From Alkalicoccus saliphilus (GTDB lineage: Bacteria; Bacillota; Bacilli; Bacillales; Salisediminibacteriaceae): 64,000 nt of DNA. The DNA is taken from assembly GCF_003044065.1 (NCBI RefSeq), contig NZ_PZJJ01000011.1:37145-101144 (forward strand). Reading direction: 5' to 3'. Position 1 is the first letter of the stretch. Each line of letters begins with the position of its first letter. Shown here piece after piece: positions 17,468 through 30,280 of this stretch. Position numbers and translations under genes: made by a program. The notes beneath the pieces were generated by a model, which did no database searches, was not told the origin of the DNA, and worked only from the letters and a program-made list of their open reading frames with translations.

Positions 17468-18280
17468 ATGAATGAACCATTTATTTTACAAAATGATATT
17501 CTTCATCTTTACGAGTGGGAAGAAAAATTCCCGGAATTGACCGCCGCTTTTTCTTCTAGAAATGGAGGAACAAGCAGTTTTCCATACCATACGAATAATC
17601 TCGGTCTTCATGTAAATGACGATGAAAATAATGTTATTAAAAACCGGGAACTGACGGGTGAGAAATTGGGCTGGCACCTTTCAACATGGACTGCAGCTGA
17701 GCAAATACACGAAGACCAAATTGTTAAAGTCAGCTCTCCTCTCGCCGGCAGCGGCGCCCGCTCCTATGAAGACACTATCAAAAGAACTGACGCTCTATAC
17801 ACATCCGAAACTAATATTTTATTGACACTTGGATTTGCTGACTGTGTTCCTGTATACTTTCTTTCCAAGGAAAAAGGCTTAGTAGGAATAGCACATGCCG
17901 GATGGAAAGGTACAGTCAAAAATATTGCAGGAAAAATGGTGCGCCTTTGGCAGGAGATGGAAAACATTCATCCAGGAACTATTCATGTCGCAATCGGGCC
18001 CTCCATTTCCCACTGCTGCTACGAAGTGGATGACCATGTTATCAATTCCCTCGAGGAAACACTCCCTGACTGGAAGCCTTACGAAAAAATAGAAGAAGGA
18101 CGGTACCGCCTTCAGCTTAAGGAAGCAAATTACCGGCTTTTGATCGAGGAAGGCGTACCGCCGGATCATATTTATGTTTCCTCCTACTGTACAAGCTGCA
18201 GTGAAGACTTGTTTTTCTCTCATCGCCGGGATCAGGGAAAAACTGGACGAATGATGGCAATTATAGGAAGAAATAAATAA
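17468..18280 (+). CDS. pgeF: Peptidoglycan editing factor / multicopper polyphenol oxidase family (YlmD/YfiH)
   Basis: 270 residues, family-typical length. Conserved blocks are AFSSRNGGTS, FADCVPVYF, GIAHAGWKGTVKNI, HVAIGPSISHCCYEV and the C-terminal CTSCSEDLFFSHRRD. The Cys of FADC, the His of AHAGW and a nearby upstream His form the metal/active site in PgeF proteins, which remove mis-incorporated L-Ser from UDP-MurNAc peptide and have laccase-like or purine-nucleosidase activities in some members. Unlike B. subtilis ylmD, it is not next to sigE/ftsZ genes. Confidence 0.9.
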   Translation: MNEPFILQNDILHLYEWEEKFPELTAAFSSRNGGTSSFPYHTNNLGLHVNDDENNVIKNRELTGEKLGWHLSTWTAAEQIHEDQIVKVSSPLAGSGARSYEDTIKRTDALYTSETNILLTLGFADCVPVYFLSKEKGLVGIAHAGWKGTVKNIAGKMVRLWQEMENIHPGTIHVAIGPSISHCCYEVDDHVINSLEETLPDWKPYEKIEEGRYRLQLKEANYRLLIEEGVPPDHIYVSSYCTSCSEDLFFSHRRDQGKTGRMMAIIGRNK

Positions 18281-18443
18281 TAAAGGTTCTTCTCATTGAA
18301 ACTCTCGAATACTAATTTGCTTCAACTGTCGAAAGGATTAATACCTTGAAACCTCCATAAAGATCCTCTTTTTACTTTTTAAGCTAATAACCTCTCTTCC
18401 CCAGCCTGGAATTTACAATTTCAGGCTTGGAAACTGACATTTA

Positions 18444-18596
18444 TGAAAGCGCTTTAAAAATATTAACAAATAGTCTGAATATTCCACTATTACGGACATG
18501 ACAGAATTGTAAGCGATTTCTTAATGTTTGACTGTTTTGAAATGTGAGAATTTTTCACAAATACTTGTTGACGGACTTGTCCCATCGGAGTAAGAT
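18444..18596 (+). promoter_or_regulatory. ilvE promoter with CcpA (cre) and CodY-like sites
   Basis: SigA promoter TTGACG (18568-18573), 17-bp spacer, TAAGAT (18591-18596). Upstream lies TGAAAGCGCTTTAA (18444-18457), 13 of 14 matches to the cre consensus, and AATAGTCTGAATATT (18469-18483), 12 of 15 matches to the CodY box AATTTTCWGAAAATT. The arrangement mirrors the known B. subtilis ilv-leu operon, which CcpA activates from upstream and CodY represses. Functional roles here are inferred. Confidence 0.6.
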
Positions 18597-18660
18597 AGGC
18601 TTCAACATCAACTTTTCGGCAAGCGCTGGGTTGAAATTTTCAAAGGAAGGAGCGAACGGT

Positions 18661-19563
18661 ATGAGCAGTCAGTGGATTTATCTTGATAATGATTTCGTAA
18701 AAAAAGAAGAAGCTCTTGTCTCTGTATTTGATCACGGCTTCCTGTACGGCGATGGTGTTTTCGAAGGAATCCGCGCTTACAGCGGCAATATCTTCAAGCT
18801 CAGTGAGCATCTGGACCGGCTGTATCAGTCAGCACAGTCCATCATGCTGAATATTCCATACTCAAAGGAGGAAATGGAAGAAATTATTATCGGAACAGTC
18901 CGCAGAAATCAACTTGAGACCGCTTATATACGTGTAGTCGTCTCCCGCGGAACAGGAAATCTTGGGCTTGATCCCGTAAGCTGTTCCAAACCCAGCGTTA
19001 TTGTAATCGCAGAATCATTATCTCTTTTCCCGGAGGAACTTTACGAACGAGGCCTTAAAATGGGATCGGTGGCGAGCCGCCGTAACCGGCCCGACGTATT
19101 GAGCCCTCAGGTCAAATCACTGAATTATTTAAATAACATTCTCGTAAAACTGGAAGCTAACCAGGCCGGTGTCGATGAAGCTTTAATGCTGAACGATCAA
19201 GGCTACGTCACAGAGGGCTCTGCTGATAATATTTTTATTGTAAAAAACAATAAAATTTTCACCCCTCCCGTTTATCTGGGTGCACTCGAAGGCATCACCC
19301 GTAATGCAATTATCGATATTGCCCCGGAAAACGGTTATCAGATCAGCGAACAGCCTTTTACAAGACATGATGTTTATACGGCCGATGAGGTCTTCCTCAC
19401 CGGCACAGCAGTAGAAGTAATTGCAGTTATCGATGTTGACGGCAGAAAAATCGGAACCGGCAGACCGGGTGAAGTTACAAAGCATCTTCTTACTGCCTTT
19501 CGAAACGCAGTCATGAAAGACGGTGTCCAGTGCTATCCTGCAGAAAAAGCAGATGCTGTTTAA
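18661..19563 (+). CDS. ilvE: Branched-chain amino acid aminotransferase
   Basis: 300 residues, fold-type IV PLP enzyme. SVFDHGFLYGDGVFEGIRAY is the family signature near the N-terminus; the PLP lysine is in SPQVKSLNYLNN and EGSADNIFIVK carries the conserved Glu. It converts 2-oxo acids to Ile, Val and Leu with glutamate. ATG 18661 is chosen from the AAGGAAGGAG site and family N-termini. The gene heads the ilv-leu cluster but is separated from ilvB by a T-box terminator. Confidence 0.92.
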   Translation: MSSQWIYLDNDFVKKEEALVSVFDHGFLYGDGVFEGIRAYSGNIFKLSEHLDRLYQSAQSIMLNIPYSKEEMEEIIIGTVRRNQLETAYIRVVVSRGTGNLGLDPVSCSKPSVIVIAESLSLFPEELYERGLKMGSVASRRNRPDVLSPQVKSLNYLNNILVKLEANQAGVDEALMLNDQGYVTEGSADNIFIVKNNKIFTPPVYLGALEGITRNAIIDIAPENGYQISEQPFTRHDVYTADEVFLTGTAVEVIAVIDVDGRKIGTGRPGEVTKHLLTAFRNAVMKDGVQCYPAEKADAV

Positions 19564-19579
19564 AACTTAAAATCATAAA

Positions 19580-19880
19580 TCGATGATAGGAATAAAGGTC
19601 TGAGGGATCGCATTCCCAGAGATCCGGGGATGGTGGAAGCCCGGAAATGCAGCTCAGTCCGACATCATCCTTGAGTGCTTTACTGAACGCATCGTTGCCT
19701 AGGTAAAGTCAGGTGCCTGCACCTGTTATCAAAAAGAAGCCTTTTGAAAGGCTTCCTAAGGCAGTATCCGCGAGGATGCTGTAAAACCGGGTGGTACCGT
19801 GAAAACAAAGACTTTTCTCCCCGCTTAACAGCTGCGCACTCAGTGACAGCGTTAGTGGGAAGAAGGGTCTTTTTCTTTTG
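19580..19880 (+). ncRNA. T-box leader, probably leucine-responsive (CUC specifier)
   Basis: Stem I base GATGAT / ATCATC encloses the AGAGA bulge and the GGTGGAAGCC distal loop typical of T-boxes. In the 3' strand of the specifier loop, CTC at 19653-19655 followed by A fits a leucine codon. The antiterminator core GGGTGGTACCGTG is at 19789-19801, where the UGGU bulge suits a tRNA with discriminator A, such as tRNA-Leu. The terminator pairs AAAGACTTTTCTCCC (from about 19807) with GGGAAGAAGGGTCTTTTT (to about 19875). Uncharged tRNA should permit ilvB-leuD transcription. The specifier choice is my folding by eye. Confidence 0.88.
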
Positions 19881-19904
19881 AAATTACTGAGGAGGGTTCA
19901 GGAA

Positions 19905-21635
19905 ATGAAAACAGAAAAAACAGTAACACCAAAAAAGTCAGCCGCAGCTTCCATGCAGACAGGTGCCGATGTACTTGTAGAAGCACTTATTGAACAGCAG
20001 GTAGAAACGATTTTTGGCTATCCAGGTGGAGCTGTTCTTCCTATATATGATGCTTTATACCGTTCTGAAGCGGAATTTGAACACATCCTGACCCGCCACG
20101 AGCAGGGAGCTATCCATGCAGCAGAAGGCTATGCCCGTGTTAAGCGCAAGGCCGGCGTAGTACTTGCTACTTCCGGCCCGGGAGCCACCAACCTTGTAAC
20201 AGGTATTGCAGATGCCATGATGGATTCTCTTCCTCTCGTAGTTATTACCGGACAGGTAGCTACAAACGTAACAGGGACGGATGCTTTCCAGGAAGCAGAT
20301 TTTATGGGAATTACCACCCCTATTACGAAACACAATTACCAGGTTCAGTCTTCCTACGATATTCCAAGAATTATAAAAGAAGCTTTTCATATCGCATCCA
20401 CCGGCCGTCCGGGACCAGTAGTTGTCGATATCCCGAAAGATATTTCAGCCAAACCGTGTTTTGAAACCGATCAGTCACCTTTTCACCTGCCGGGCTATCA
20501 TCCGACATTCAAGCCGAACCCGATTCAAATTAAAAAATTGGGAGAAGCACTGAAAAAAGCAAAAAAGCCTCTTATTCTGACAGGCGCAGGTGTCCTTCAC
20601 GGAGGCGGATCGGACACTCTCAAAAAACTTGTAGAACGTTTCGACATTCCTGTTACGTCTACCCTGCTCGGACTTGGGGCATTCCCCGGGGACCATCCAT
20701 TATTCCTCGGAATGGCCGGTATGCATGGCACGTATACGTCCAACATGGCTATCACCGACTGCGATCTCCTTATAAATATCGGAGCCCGCTTTGACGACCG
20801 TCTCACTGGAAATCTTGAACATTTTGCTAAAAATGCGGTAGTGGCCCACATTGATGTAGATCCTGCTGAAATCGGCAAGAACGTGCCCACACACATTCCT
20901 ATTGTATCCGACGCAGGAGCAGCACTTCAGGAAATGGAGCGCCAGCTGGAGAGCGGACCGGAAGATCATCAGGCATGGCTGGAAGAACTTCACTATAACA
21001 AAGACGCCTACCCTCTATGGTTTAACAATCCACCGGAAGGAATGACAGCGCAGTGGGCTGTTAAAAAGATATACGAAGCTACTGATGGAGATGCGATTGT
21101 TACGACAGACGTTGGACAGCACCAAATGTGGGCAGCCCAGTATTTTCAATTCACCCGCCCCGACCGGTGGGTAACCTCCGGAGGGCTCGGTACAATGGGC
21201 TTCGGTTTTCCTGCTGCTATTGGATGCCAGCTTGCCTGTCCGGAAGAGAATGTCATTGCTATCGTTGGTGACGGCGGTTTTCAAATGACGCTTCAGGAAC
21301 TTTCCGTCCTTCAGGAACGCAACCTTCCGGTAAAAATTGTTATTCTTAACAACCAGGCTCTCGGTATGGTGCGGCAGTGGCAGGAAGAGTTTTACGAAGA
21401 GCGGTATTCTGAATCACTTGTCAGCTGTCAGCCTGACTTCGTAAAACTTGCGGATAGTTATAGTATCCGTGGAGTAAAAATAGAATCCCAGAAAGATTTT
21501 GAAGAACAGATTGGTGAATTAATGAGCTATAACGGACCAGTCCTTATCGATGCACGGGTCATCCAGCAGGAAAATGTCTTCCCTATGGTGCCGCCTGGAC
21601 GAGGTATTAACGATATGGTAGGAGTGAAACCATGA
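19905..21635 (+). CDS. ilvB: Acetolactate synthase large subunit
   Basis: 576 residues, ThDP-dependent AHAS catalytic subunit. The catalytic Glu is in TRHEQGA, the ThDP/Mg motif runs from GDGGFQM to ILNN, and [10 protein letters not shown] is the FAD-site block. It condenses pyruvate with pyruvate or 2-oxobutyrate. ATG 19905 is preceded by GGAGGG. The stop overlaps ilvN (ATGA), consistent with equimolar subunit synthesis. Confidence 0.95.
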   Translation: MKTEKTVTPKKSAAASMQTGADVLVEALIEQQVETIFGYPGGAVLPIYDALYRSEAEFEHILTRHEQGAIHAAEGYARVKRKAGVVLATSGPGATNLVTGIADAMMDSLPLVVITGQVATNVTGTDAFQEADFMGITTPITKHNYQVQSSYDIPRIIKEAFHIASTGRPGPVVVDIPKDISAKPCFETDQSPFHLPGYHPTFKPNPIQIKKLGEALKKAKKPLILTGAGVLHGGGSDTLKKLVERFDIPVTSTLLGLGAFPGDHPLFLGMAGMHGTYTSNMAITDCDLLINIGARFDDRLTGNLEHFAKNAVVAHIDVDPAEIGKNVPTHIPIVSDAGAALQEMERQLESGPEDHQAWLEELHYNKDAYPLWFNNPPEGMTAQWAVKKIYEATDGDAIVTTDVGQHQMWAAQYFQFTRPDRWVTSGGLGTMGFGFPAAIGCQLACPEENVIAIVGDGGFQMTLQELSVLQERNLPVKIVILNNQALGMVRQWQEEFYEERYSESLVSCQPDFVKLADSYSIRGVKIESQKDFEEQIGELMSYNGPVLIDARVIQQENVFPMVPPGRGINDMVGVKP

Positions 21636-22153
21636 AACGGATCATAACTCTTGTTGTTCAAAACAGAAGTGGTGTACTAAACCGGGTAACCGGTCTTATG
21701 CACAAAAGACAGTTTAATATCGAGAGTATCTCGGTAGGAAGAACGGAACAGGAAGGGATCTCCAAAATGACATTCGTTGTTGACGTGGAAGATCACCGAA
21801 AGCTGGAGCAGCTTACGAAGCAGCTCAATAAGCAGATTGATGTATTAAAAGTTACAGACTTATCAGAAAAAGCTATTGTGGCCCGGGAGCTGGCATTAAT
21901 TAAAATTGTCAGTAACGCCGGGGTACGCAATGAAGTCCAGGGGATTATCGAGCCGTTCCGGGCCTCTGTCATTGATGTCAGTAAAGACAGCTTATCTGTG
22001 CAGGTAACAGGCAAACCAGAAAAAATTGAAGCTTTGATTAATCTGCTCCGTCCATACGGTATTAAAGATACTGCCCGTACCGGCCTGACAGCTTTCTCCC
22101 GGGGCAGCCAGCCCCAGTCAGCGGAGCTGACACAATATTCACTGCTTAAATAG
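21632..22153 (+). CDS. ilvN: Acetolactate synthase small (regulatory) subunit
   Basis: 173 residues. The N-terminal ACT domain ([32 protein letters not shown]) binds valine for feedback inhibition, and a C-terminal domain (about 80-165) activates the large subunit. The start overlaps the ilvB stop by four bases. In Bacillus the same gene is also called ilvH. Confidence 0.95.
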   Translation: MKRIITLVVQNRSGVLNRVTGLMHKRQFNIESISVGRTEQEGISKMTFVVDVEDHRKLEQLTKQLNKQIDVLKVTDLSEKAIVARELALIKIVSNAGVRNEVQGIIEPFRASVIDVSKDSLSVQVTGKPEKIEALINLLRPYGIKDTARTGLTAFSRGSQPQSAELTQYSLLK

Positions 22154-22179
22154 CATTAAACATGACACTAATTAATTAA

Positions 22180-24760
<2,581 letters not shown>

Positions 24761-24813
24761 CTCACAATAATCCGGCCGGCCGCCGGAGCTCAAATTTCAA
24801 GGAGGAATATATT

Positions 24814-25920
24814 ATGAAAAAGCATATTGTTCTACTTCCAGGTGACGGTATTGGTTCTGAAGTTACTTCGGCGGCACAGGAAGTGCTGGAAGCACTGGCT
24901 GAAGAATTTGATCATACTTTTACTTTTGAATCGAAAGACATCGGTGGAAGCGCTGTGGACAAGCATGGCACTCCCCTTCCACAGGAAACTACGGATGCCT
25001 GCAGGAAAGCTGACGCTGTTCTGCTTGGAGCCGTGGGAGGTCCAAAATGGGATGCGAATCCTCCCCACCTTCGTCCTGAAAAAGGACTTCTTTCAATCCG
25101 TAAGGAACTTAACCTTTTTGCCAACCTTCGTCCTGTACAAGGTTTTTCCACCCTGCTCCATGCTTCTCCGCTGAAGCAGGAAGTTATCGAAAACAGTGAT
25201 CTTCTCATCGTTCGGGAGCTGACAGGAGGACTTTATTTTGGCACACCAAGTGAACGCCGTAATAATGGCACCTCTGTTGTCGATACGCTGGCGTATGAGC
25301 GGTCAGAAATGGAAAGAATTGTACGAAGGGCATTTGAAGCTGCAGCTCTCCGCAAAAAACATGTCACCTCCGTGGACAAAGCAAATGTTCTGGAATCCAG
25401 CAGAATGTGGCGCGAAGTTGTTGAGGAAGTAAAAGATGAGTACCCGGATGTTACAGTGGAGCATATGCTTGTAGATGCAGCGGCGATGAAGCTTATTACT
25501 AATCCCGCACAATTTGATGTAATCGTAACGGAAAATATGTTTGGAGATATTCTTTCCGATGAAGCTTCTGTATTGACCGGTTCTCTCGGTATGCTCCCTT
25601 CTGCAAGCATGAATGAAACAGGGTTCGGCCTTTACGAACCCGTGCATGGTTCAGCTCCGGATATTGCCGGGCAGGCGAAAGCCAATCCGCTGGCTGCTAT
25701 TCTTTCTGCAGCACTGATGCTTCGGCACACTTTTCATATGGAACAGGAAGCCCAGCGCGTAGAGTCGGCTGTACAGGAAGCACTTGAACAGGGATATCAC
25801 ACGGGAGATCTGAATGTACCGGGTGGACAGCAGGTAAACACACAGCAGATGACGGAAGCTGTGATCAGTCTGCTGAAAGCAGACAGTACGACACAGAGCA
25901 TCATGAGCTGTTACGTCTAA
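24814..25920 (+). CDS. leuB: 3-isopropylmalate dehydrogenase
   Basis: 368 residues, NAD-dependent decarboxylating dehydrogenase. Hallmarks are LPGDGIGSEV, ELTGGLYFG, and VTENMFGDILSDEASVLTG with the metal aspartates, then EPVHGSAPDIAG. GGAGG lies nine bases before ATG 24814. Normal length. Confidence 0.95.
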   Translation: MKKHIVLLPGDGIGSEVTSAAQEVLEALAEEFDHTFTFESKDIGGSAVDKHGTPLPQETTDACRKADAVLLGAVGGPKWDANPPHLRPEKGLLSIRKELNLFANLRPVQGFSTLLHASPLKQEVIENSDLLIVRELTGGLYFGTPSERRNNGTSVVDTLAYERSEMERIVRRAFEAAALRKKHVTSVDKANVLESSRMWREVVEEVKDEYPDVTVEHMLVDAAAMKLITNPAQFDVIVTENMFGDILSDEASVLTGSLGMLPSASMNETGFGLYEPVHGSAPDIAGQAKANPLAAILSAALMLRHTFHMEQEAQRVESAVQEALEQGYHTGDLNVPGGQQVNTQQMTEAVISLLKADSTTQSIMSCYV

Positions 25921-25941
25921 CGACCGAAAGGAGATCTTTTT

Positions 25942-27363
25942 ATGGATAACGCACAACCAAAAACGATTGTAGAAAAAATATGGGATGAACATATCGTTCA
26001 TCAGGAAACAGGTAAACCGGATCTTCTTTATATCGATCTGCATCTTATCCACGAAGTAACCTCCCCTCAGGCTTTCGAAGGGCTGAGAATGAAAAACAGA
26101 AAACTGCGGCGGCCGGATCTGACTTTTGCCACGATGGATCATAACGTACCAACAATAGCCCGGCATTTCATCAGTGATCCGGTATCACGTAAGCAGATGG
26201 AAACTCTTTACGACAATTGTCAGGAGTTTGGCGTCCCCCTTGCCGATATTAACCACCCGGATCAGGGGATTGTGCACGTAATCGGCCCGGAACTGGGTTT
26301 GACCCAACCCGGTAAAACAATTGTATGTGGGGACAGTCATACTTCTACCCACGGCGCTTTTGGTGCCCTCGCTTTTGGAATAGGCACGAGTGAAGTGGAG
26401 CACGTACTTGCAACTCAGTCTATCTGGCAGAATACTCCTAAAACGATGAACGTTAAAGTAAATGGACGTCTATCCCCTTCCGTTACCGCAAAGGACCTTA
26501 TTCTTGCTATTATTGGTAAGTTTGGTGTTCGTTTCGGTACAGGATATGTACTTGAGTACACGGGAGAAGCAATCAGGGACCTGACGATGGACGAACGCAT
26601 GACAATCTGCAATATGTCGATAGAAGCAGGTGCCCGCGCCGGACTGATCAGCCCTGATGAAACGACGATTGAATTTTTGAAAGGCCGCCGGCACGTGCCG
26701 GATGGTGAAGCTTTCGATGAAGCTGCTTCCCGATGGAAATCCCTCGCCACAGATCCCGGTGCCGTATTTGATGCGGAAGTGGAAATCGATGCAGAAGAAG
26801 TCGAGCCGCAGGTTACGTGGGGAACGAATCCAGGGATGTGCCTTCCCGTCAGCGGAAGTGTCCCGGATCCTGAAGCTGCGGAGTCTATTTCCGAAAAAGC
26901 AGAAATCGAGCGCGCATTGGAATATATGGGACTTGAAGCAAATCAGCCGGTTTCTTCTATTGAGATACAGCATGTCTTTATCGGCTCCTGTACAAATTCA
27001 CGCCTCAGTGACCTCGAAAGAGCCGTACGGGTCATTGAAGGAAAAAAAGTGAAAGACGGAGTACGGGCACTCGTCGTTCCCGGGTCACAGACAGTTAAGA
27101 AAGAAGCGGAAGCAAGAGGCATCGACAAATTATTTATTGAAGCCGGTTTTGAGTGGCGGGATGCCGGGTGCAGTATGTGCCTTGCCATGAATGATGACAT
27201 TGTCCCTCCTGGGGAACGGTGTGCGTCCACTTCGAACCGGAATTTTGAAGGACGTCAGGGAAACGGTGCACGCACCCACCTTGTAGCTCCTGAAATGGCC
27301 GCTGCTGCCGCAGTGGAAGGCCGTTTCGTAGACGTTAGAAATTTTTCTTCAACACCAGTTTAA
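25942..27363 (+). CDS. leuC: 3-isopropylmalate dehydratase large subunit
   Basis: 473 residues, aconitase superfamily. 4Fe-4S cluster cysteines are in [12 protein letters not shown] and [30 protein letters not shown] is the conserved substrate-binding block. It works as a heterodimer with LeuD. A structured 125-base gap separates it from leuD, unusually wide within this otherwise tight operon. Confidence 0.95.
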   Translation: MDNAQPKTIVEKIWDEHIVHQETGKPDLLYIDLHLIHEVTSPQAFEGLRMKNRKLRRPDLTFATMDHNVPTIARHFISDPVSRKQMETLYDNCQEFGVPLADINHPDQGIVHVIGPELGLTQPGKTIVCGDSHTSTHGAFGALAFGIGTSEVEHVLATQSIWQNTPKTMNVKVNGRLSPSVTAKDLILAIIGKFGVRFGTGYVLEYTGEAIRDLTMDERMTICNMSIEAGARAGLISPDETTIEFLKGRRHVPDGEAFDEAASRWKSLATDPGAVFDAEVEIDAEEVEPQVTWGTNPGMCLPVSGSVPDPEAAESISEKAEIERALEYMGLEANQPVSSIEIQHVFIGSCTNSRLSDLERAVRVIEGKKVKDGVRALVVPGSQTVKKEAEARGIDKLFIEAGFEWRDAGCSMCLAMNDDIVPPGERCASTSNRNFEGRQGNGARTHLVAPEMAAAAAVEGRFVDVRNFSSTPV

Positions 27364-27385
27364 TTAACTATATATTTAATAGAAA

Positions 27386-27475
27386 GCTCTGGTAACGTTT
27401 GTTACTGTCATTCAGAAATCTGTGGATCATAGTATAGGCCATTCTTTGGTCCACAGGTCAAACTTTAAACAGAGC
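27386..27475 (+). other. Structured leuC-leuD intergenic RNA segment
   Basis: Three nested or adjacent inverted repeats: GCTCTG / CAGAGC (27386-27391, 27470-27475) on the outside, a GTAAC-GTTT-GTTAC hairpin (27392-27405) and CTGTGGA / TCCACAG (27420-27426, 27450-27456) inside. There is no T-run, so it is not a simple terminator. It may stabilise or process the mRNA, or set the leuC:leuD ratio. Confidence 0.5.
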
Positions 27476-27497
27476 CTAGGAGAACGGAGTGAAGTAT

Positions 27498-28082
27498 ATG
27501 GAACCGATTCGCAGACATGAAGGCCTGGTTTATCCTTTGAACCGGTCCAATATCGATACTGACCAAATCATCCCGAAACAGTTTTTAAAACGCATTGAGC
27601 GCCAGGGCTTCGGACAGTTTTTATTTTATCATTGGCGTTTCGATGATAATGGAGAACCCCGAAAAGATTTTTCTTTGAACGAACCCCGTTTTGAAGGATC
27701 CAGCATCCTCGTCGCCGGTGAAAACTTCGGCTGCGGTTCTTCCAGAGAGCATGCTCCCTGGTCTCTTCAGGATTACGGTTTCCGGGTAATTATAGCTTCA
27801 AGCTTTGCTGATATTTTTTACAACAACTGTTCTAAAAACGGCATTCTTCCTATACAGCTTACGGAGGCTGAAGTGCAGCAGCTGATGAAAAATGCTGAGC
27901 AGACCGGATATCGTCTTACAGCTGATCTGGAAACCCAGAAAGTTTACGACAGCACCGGTTTTGAAGCTGACTTTCAAATCACTTCCTACATGAGGGAAAT
28001 GCTTCTGAACGGGTGGGACGAAATTTCAGTAACACTCACTCTTGAAGATAAAATACAAAAGTTCGAGGAAACACACAGTTGA
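27498..28082 (+). CDS. leuD: 3-isopropylmalate dehydratase small subunit
   Basis: 194 residues, swivel domain of the isomerase. Key motifs are NIDTDQIIPKQFLK and GENFGCGSSREHAPW. ATG 27498 is selected because AACGGAG is eight bases upstream; an in-frame GTG at 27489 overlaps that site. Last gene of the operon; a strong terminator follows. Confidence 0.95.
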   Translation: MEPIRRHEGLVYPLNRSNIDTDQIIPKQFLKRIERQGFGQFLFYHWRFDDNGEPRKDFSLNEPRFEGSSILVAGENFGCGSSREHAPWSLQDYGFRVIIASSFADIFYNNCSKNGILPIQLTEAEVQQLMKNAEQTGYRLTADLETQKVYDSTGFEADFQITSYMREMLLNGWDEISVTLTLEDKIQKFEETHS

Positions 28083-28128
28083 AAAACCGTCTGAATCGTC
28101 CTGCCCGGACGGCTCAGACGGTTTTTTT
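28083..28128 (+). terminator. Terminator of the ilv-leu operon
   Basis: 12-bp arms AAAACCGTCTGA / TCAGACGGTTTT (28083-28094, 28114-28125) with an inner CGTCC / GGACG pairing and a T7 tail. Confidence 0.9.
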
Positions 28129-28315
28129 AATGTACTTCCAATAATTAAAACAAGCGTGTCATCCTGCCTTAAACGCCAGCTGGTTTCAGACCGGCTGCCC
28201 TTCCCCTTCCCCGAACAAAACAAACTGAAGGATGCTAAATTGTTAAAAATGAGTTATAATTACCTGTTGAATCATTTTGTACGGCGTAATTTTACTGAGA
28301 GAAAGGAAAATACTT

Positions 28316-29857
28316 ATGCAGGAAAAACCAAGAAAGACATTTGCAATCATTTCCCACCCGGATGCCGGAAAAACTACTTTGACGGAAAAAGTACTTCTGC
28401 TCGGAGGCAGTATACGAAGCGCCGGAACTGTGAAAGGGAAAAAATCAGGTAAATTTGCTACTTCCGACTGGATGGAAATTGAAAAACAGCGCGGGATATC
28501 CGTCACTTCCAGTGTTATGCAGCTTCATTACGATGATACACAAATCAATATACTCGATACCCCCGGTCACCAGGATTTCAGTGAAGATACCTACCGGACG
28601 CTCACAGCAGTTGATACAGCTGTCATGGTTATTGACTGTGTAAAAGGAATTGAGGCACAGACACTTAAATTGTTTAAAGTATGCAGAATGAGAGGCATTC
28701 CGATTCTTACATTTATTAATAAGCTGGACCGGGAAGGAAAAGAACCTCTCGACCTTCTGGAAGAAATTGAAGAAACACTCGACATGGAAACTTATCCGAT
28801 GAACTGGCCGATTGGAATGGGCAAACGGTTAAAAGGGATTTACAGTATTCCTGATAAAACTGTAGAAGTATTTGACGAAGAAGAAGATCGTAAAGTCATT
28901 CCGCTCGAAGAAGCTGATATGCTGGAAGATTACGAGCGTGAAACTCTCGAAGAAGAAAAAATGCTGCTTGAAGAAGCCGGCAATACTTTCTCTGCTGAAA
29001 AAGTGCAGCAGGGCCGGATGACACCGGTGTTTTTCGGAAGTGCCCTTGCCAACTTCGGAGTGCAGTCTTTTCTTGACCAGTTCGTTAGCCTGGCAGCTGA
29101 ACCTCAGCCGCGAAAAGCCTCCGGATCTTATGTACCTCCTGAGTCCAGCAATTTCAGCGGCTTCGTGTTTAAGATTCAGGCAAACATGAATCCAAATCAC
29201 CGTGACCGTATTGCATTTCTCCGGGTGTGTTCCGGCTCATTCGAAAGAGGAATGGAAGTAAAGCTTTCACGTACAGGGAAAAAAATGAAGCTTAATCAAT
29301 CCCACTCCTTTTTTGCTTCTGAACGAGAAACTGTAGAAGCTGCGATGCCGGGGGATATTGTTGGACTTTACGATTCGGGGAATTTTCAGGTAGGAGATAC
29401 ACTCTGCACAGGATCCGAGCTTATTCAATATGAAGAAATGCCTCAGTTCCCTCCGGAAAAGTTTGCAAAAGTCACTGCCAAAAATGCGCTGAAGCATAAA
29501 CAGTATCATAAAGGAATGGAGCAGCTTGTACAGGAAGGTACGATACAATTGTACAAAACCCCGTATTTTGAAGATTATATTATCGGGGCGGTTGGTGAAC
29601 TTCAGTTTCAAGTGTTCGAATACCGCATGAAAAACGAATACAATGTAGATATTGAATTCCAGCATATGACACATGAATTAGCCCGCTGGGTCAGAAAAGG
29701 TAAGGTAGATGAGGGAATGACAGACAGCCGGAAAATGCTCGTTCTTGATCAGCAGAAACGTCCGGTTCTACTTTTTGAAAATGATTTTGCACTGCGGTGG
29801 TTTCAGGATAAACATCCCGATGTTGAACTTGCTACCGGATGGGAAATACTCGAATAA
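28316..29857 (+). CDS. prfC: Peptide chain release factor 3
   Basis: 513 residues. A translational GTPase with P-loop [10 protein letters not shown]3 [14 protein letters not shown] and G4 NKLDRE, followed by domain II and an RF3-specific C-terminal domain ([22 protein letters not shown]). It recycles RF1/RF2 from the ribosome. ATG 28316 is set by GAAAGGAAA upstream and by family N-termini ([18 protein letters not shown]). Monocistronic. RF3 is patchily distributed in Firmicutes. Confidence 0.93.
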   Translation: MQEKPRKTFAIISHPDAGKTTLTEKVLLLGGSIRSAGTVKGKKSGKFATSDWMEIEKQRGISVTSSVMQLHYDDTQINILDTPGHQDFSEDTYRTLTAVDTAVMVIDCVKGIEAQTLKLFKVCRMRGIPILTFINKLDREGKEPLDLLEEIEETLDMETYPMNWPIGMGKRLKGIYSIPDKTVEVFDEEEDRKVIPLEEADMLEDYERETLEEEKMLLEEAGNTFSAEKVQQGRMTPVFFGSALANFGVQSFLDQFVSLAAEPQPRKASGSYVPPESSNFSGFVFKIQANMNPNHRDRIAFLRVCSGSFERGMEVKLSRTGKKMKLNQSHSFFASERETVEAAMPGDIVGLYDSGNFQVGDTLCTGSELIQYEEMPQFPPEKFAKVTAKNALKHKQYHKGMEQLVQEGTIQLYKTPYFEDYIIGAVGELQFQVFEYRMKNEYNVDIEFQHMTHELARWVRKGKVDEGMTDSRKMLVLDQQKRPVLLFENDFALRWFQDKHPDVELATGWEILE

Positions 29858-29875
29858 TTTAAATTGCAGCAATCC

Positions 29876-29914
29876 AGCTGACCCGGCCGCATCTCGGCCG
29901 GGTCAGCTTTTTTA
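29876..29914 (+). terminator. prfC terminator
   Basis: 14-bp stem AGCTGACCCGGCCG / CGGCCGGGTCAGCT (29876-29889, 29895-29908) followed by T6. Confidence 0.9.
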
Positions 29915-30043
29915 TTCAGCTCCACGGTGTTGCCATCCCCCCCTGCTCCCTCCTAATGCCTTTAAAGATAGCTGAAACGAAGTTTTTTAGAAAGATAATC
30001 TACTTTAAATCATTCTTCAAGTACCCCACGCTCAAACAAAGAA

Positions 30044-30082
30044 CCGCTTTATTTGAGTGAATCGTTCACTCATACAAAGCGG
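30044..30082 (-). terminator. Hairpin downstream of the YuiA-like gene
   Basis: Stem CCGCTTT / AAAGCGG with inner TGAGTGA / TCACTCA (30044-30082). On the minus strand it is followed by a weakly T-rich stretch, 43 bases past the YuiA-like stop codon. Confidence 0.5.
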
Positions 30083-30124
30083 CAGTACGAAATCGTAAAT
30101 TATTATCAGCCTGTCGTCCACTAA

Positions 30125-30280
30125 TTATTTTAAAACAACTGGAGACCCTACGACGCTTTCATGCTTCCGCCTGCCAGTACCTGAACAGGAGCGGCACACT
30201 GAAGAAGTTGTAACAATCCAAAGCTTACGCTGAACCTTCCCTTTTCCTTTACAGTCACGACAAATATAAATAATGGACAT
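30125..30280 (-). CDS. YuiA-like miniprotein with two CxxCxGxG zinc-binding motifs
   Basis: A 51-residue protein: MSIIYICRDCKGKGKV, a short hydrophobic linker, then VCRSCSGTGRRKH and a tail ending SPVVLK. The two CxxCxGxG motifs (residues 7-14 and about 30-37) are those of the DnaJ-type zinc finger, and two per about 50 residues is the layout I recall for B. subtilis YuiA. The start has an excellent AAAGGAGTGG site nine bases upstream. No J-domain is present. The zinc motif and ribosome site make it a real gene; function unknown. Confidence 0.72.
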   Translation of the reverse strand: MSIIYICRDCKGKGKVQRKLWIVTTSSVCRSCSGTGRRKHESVVGSPVVLK

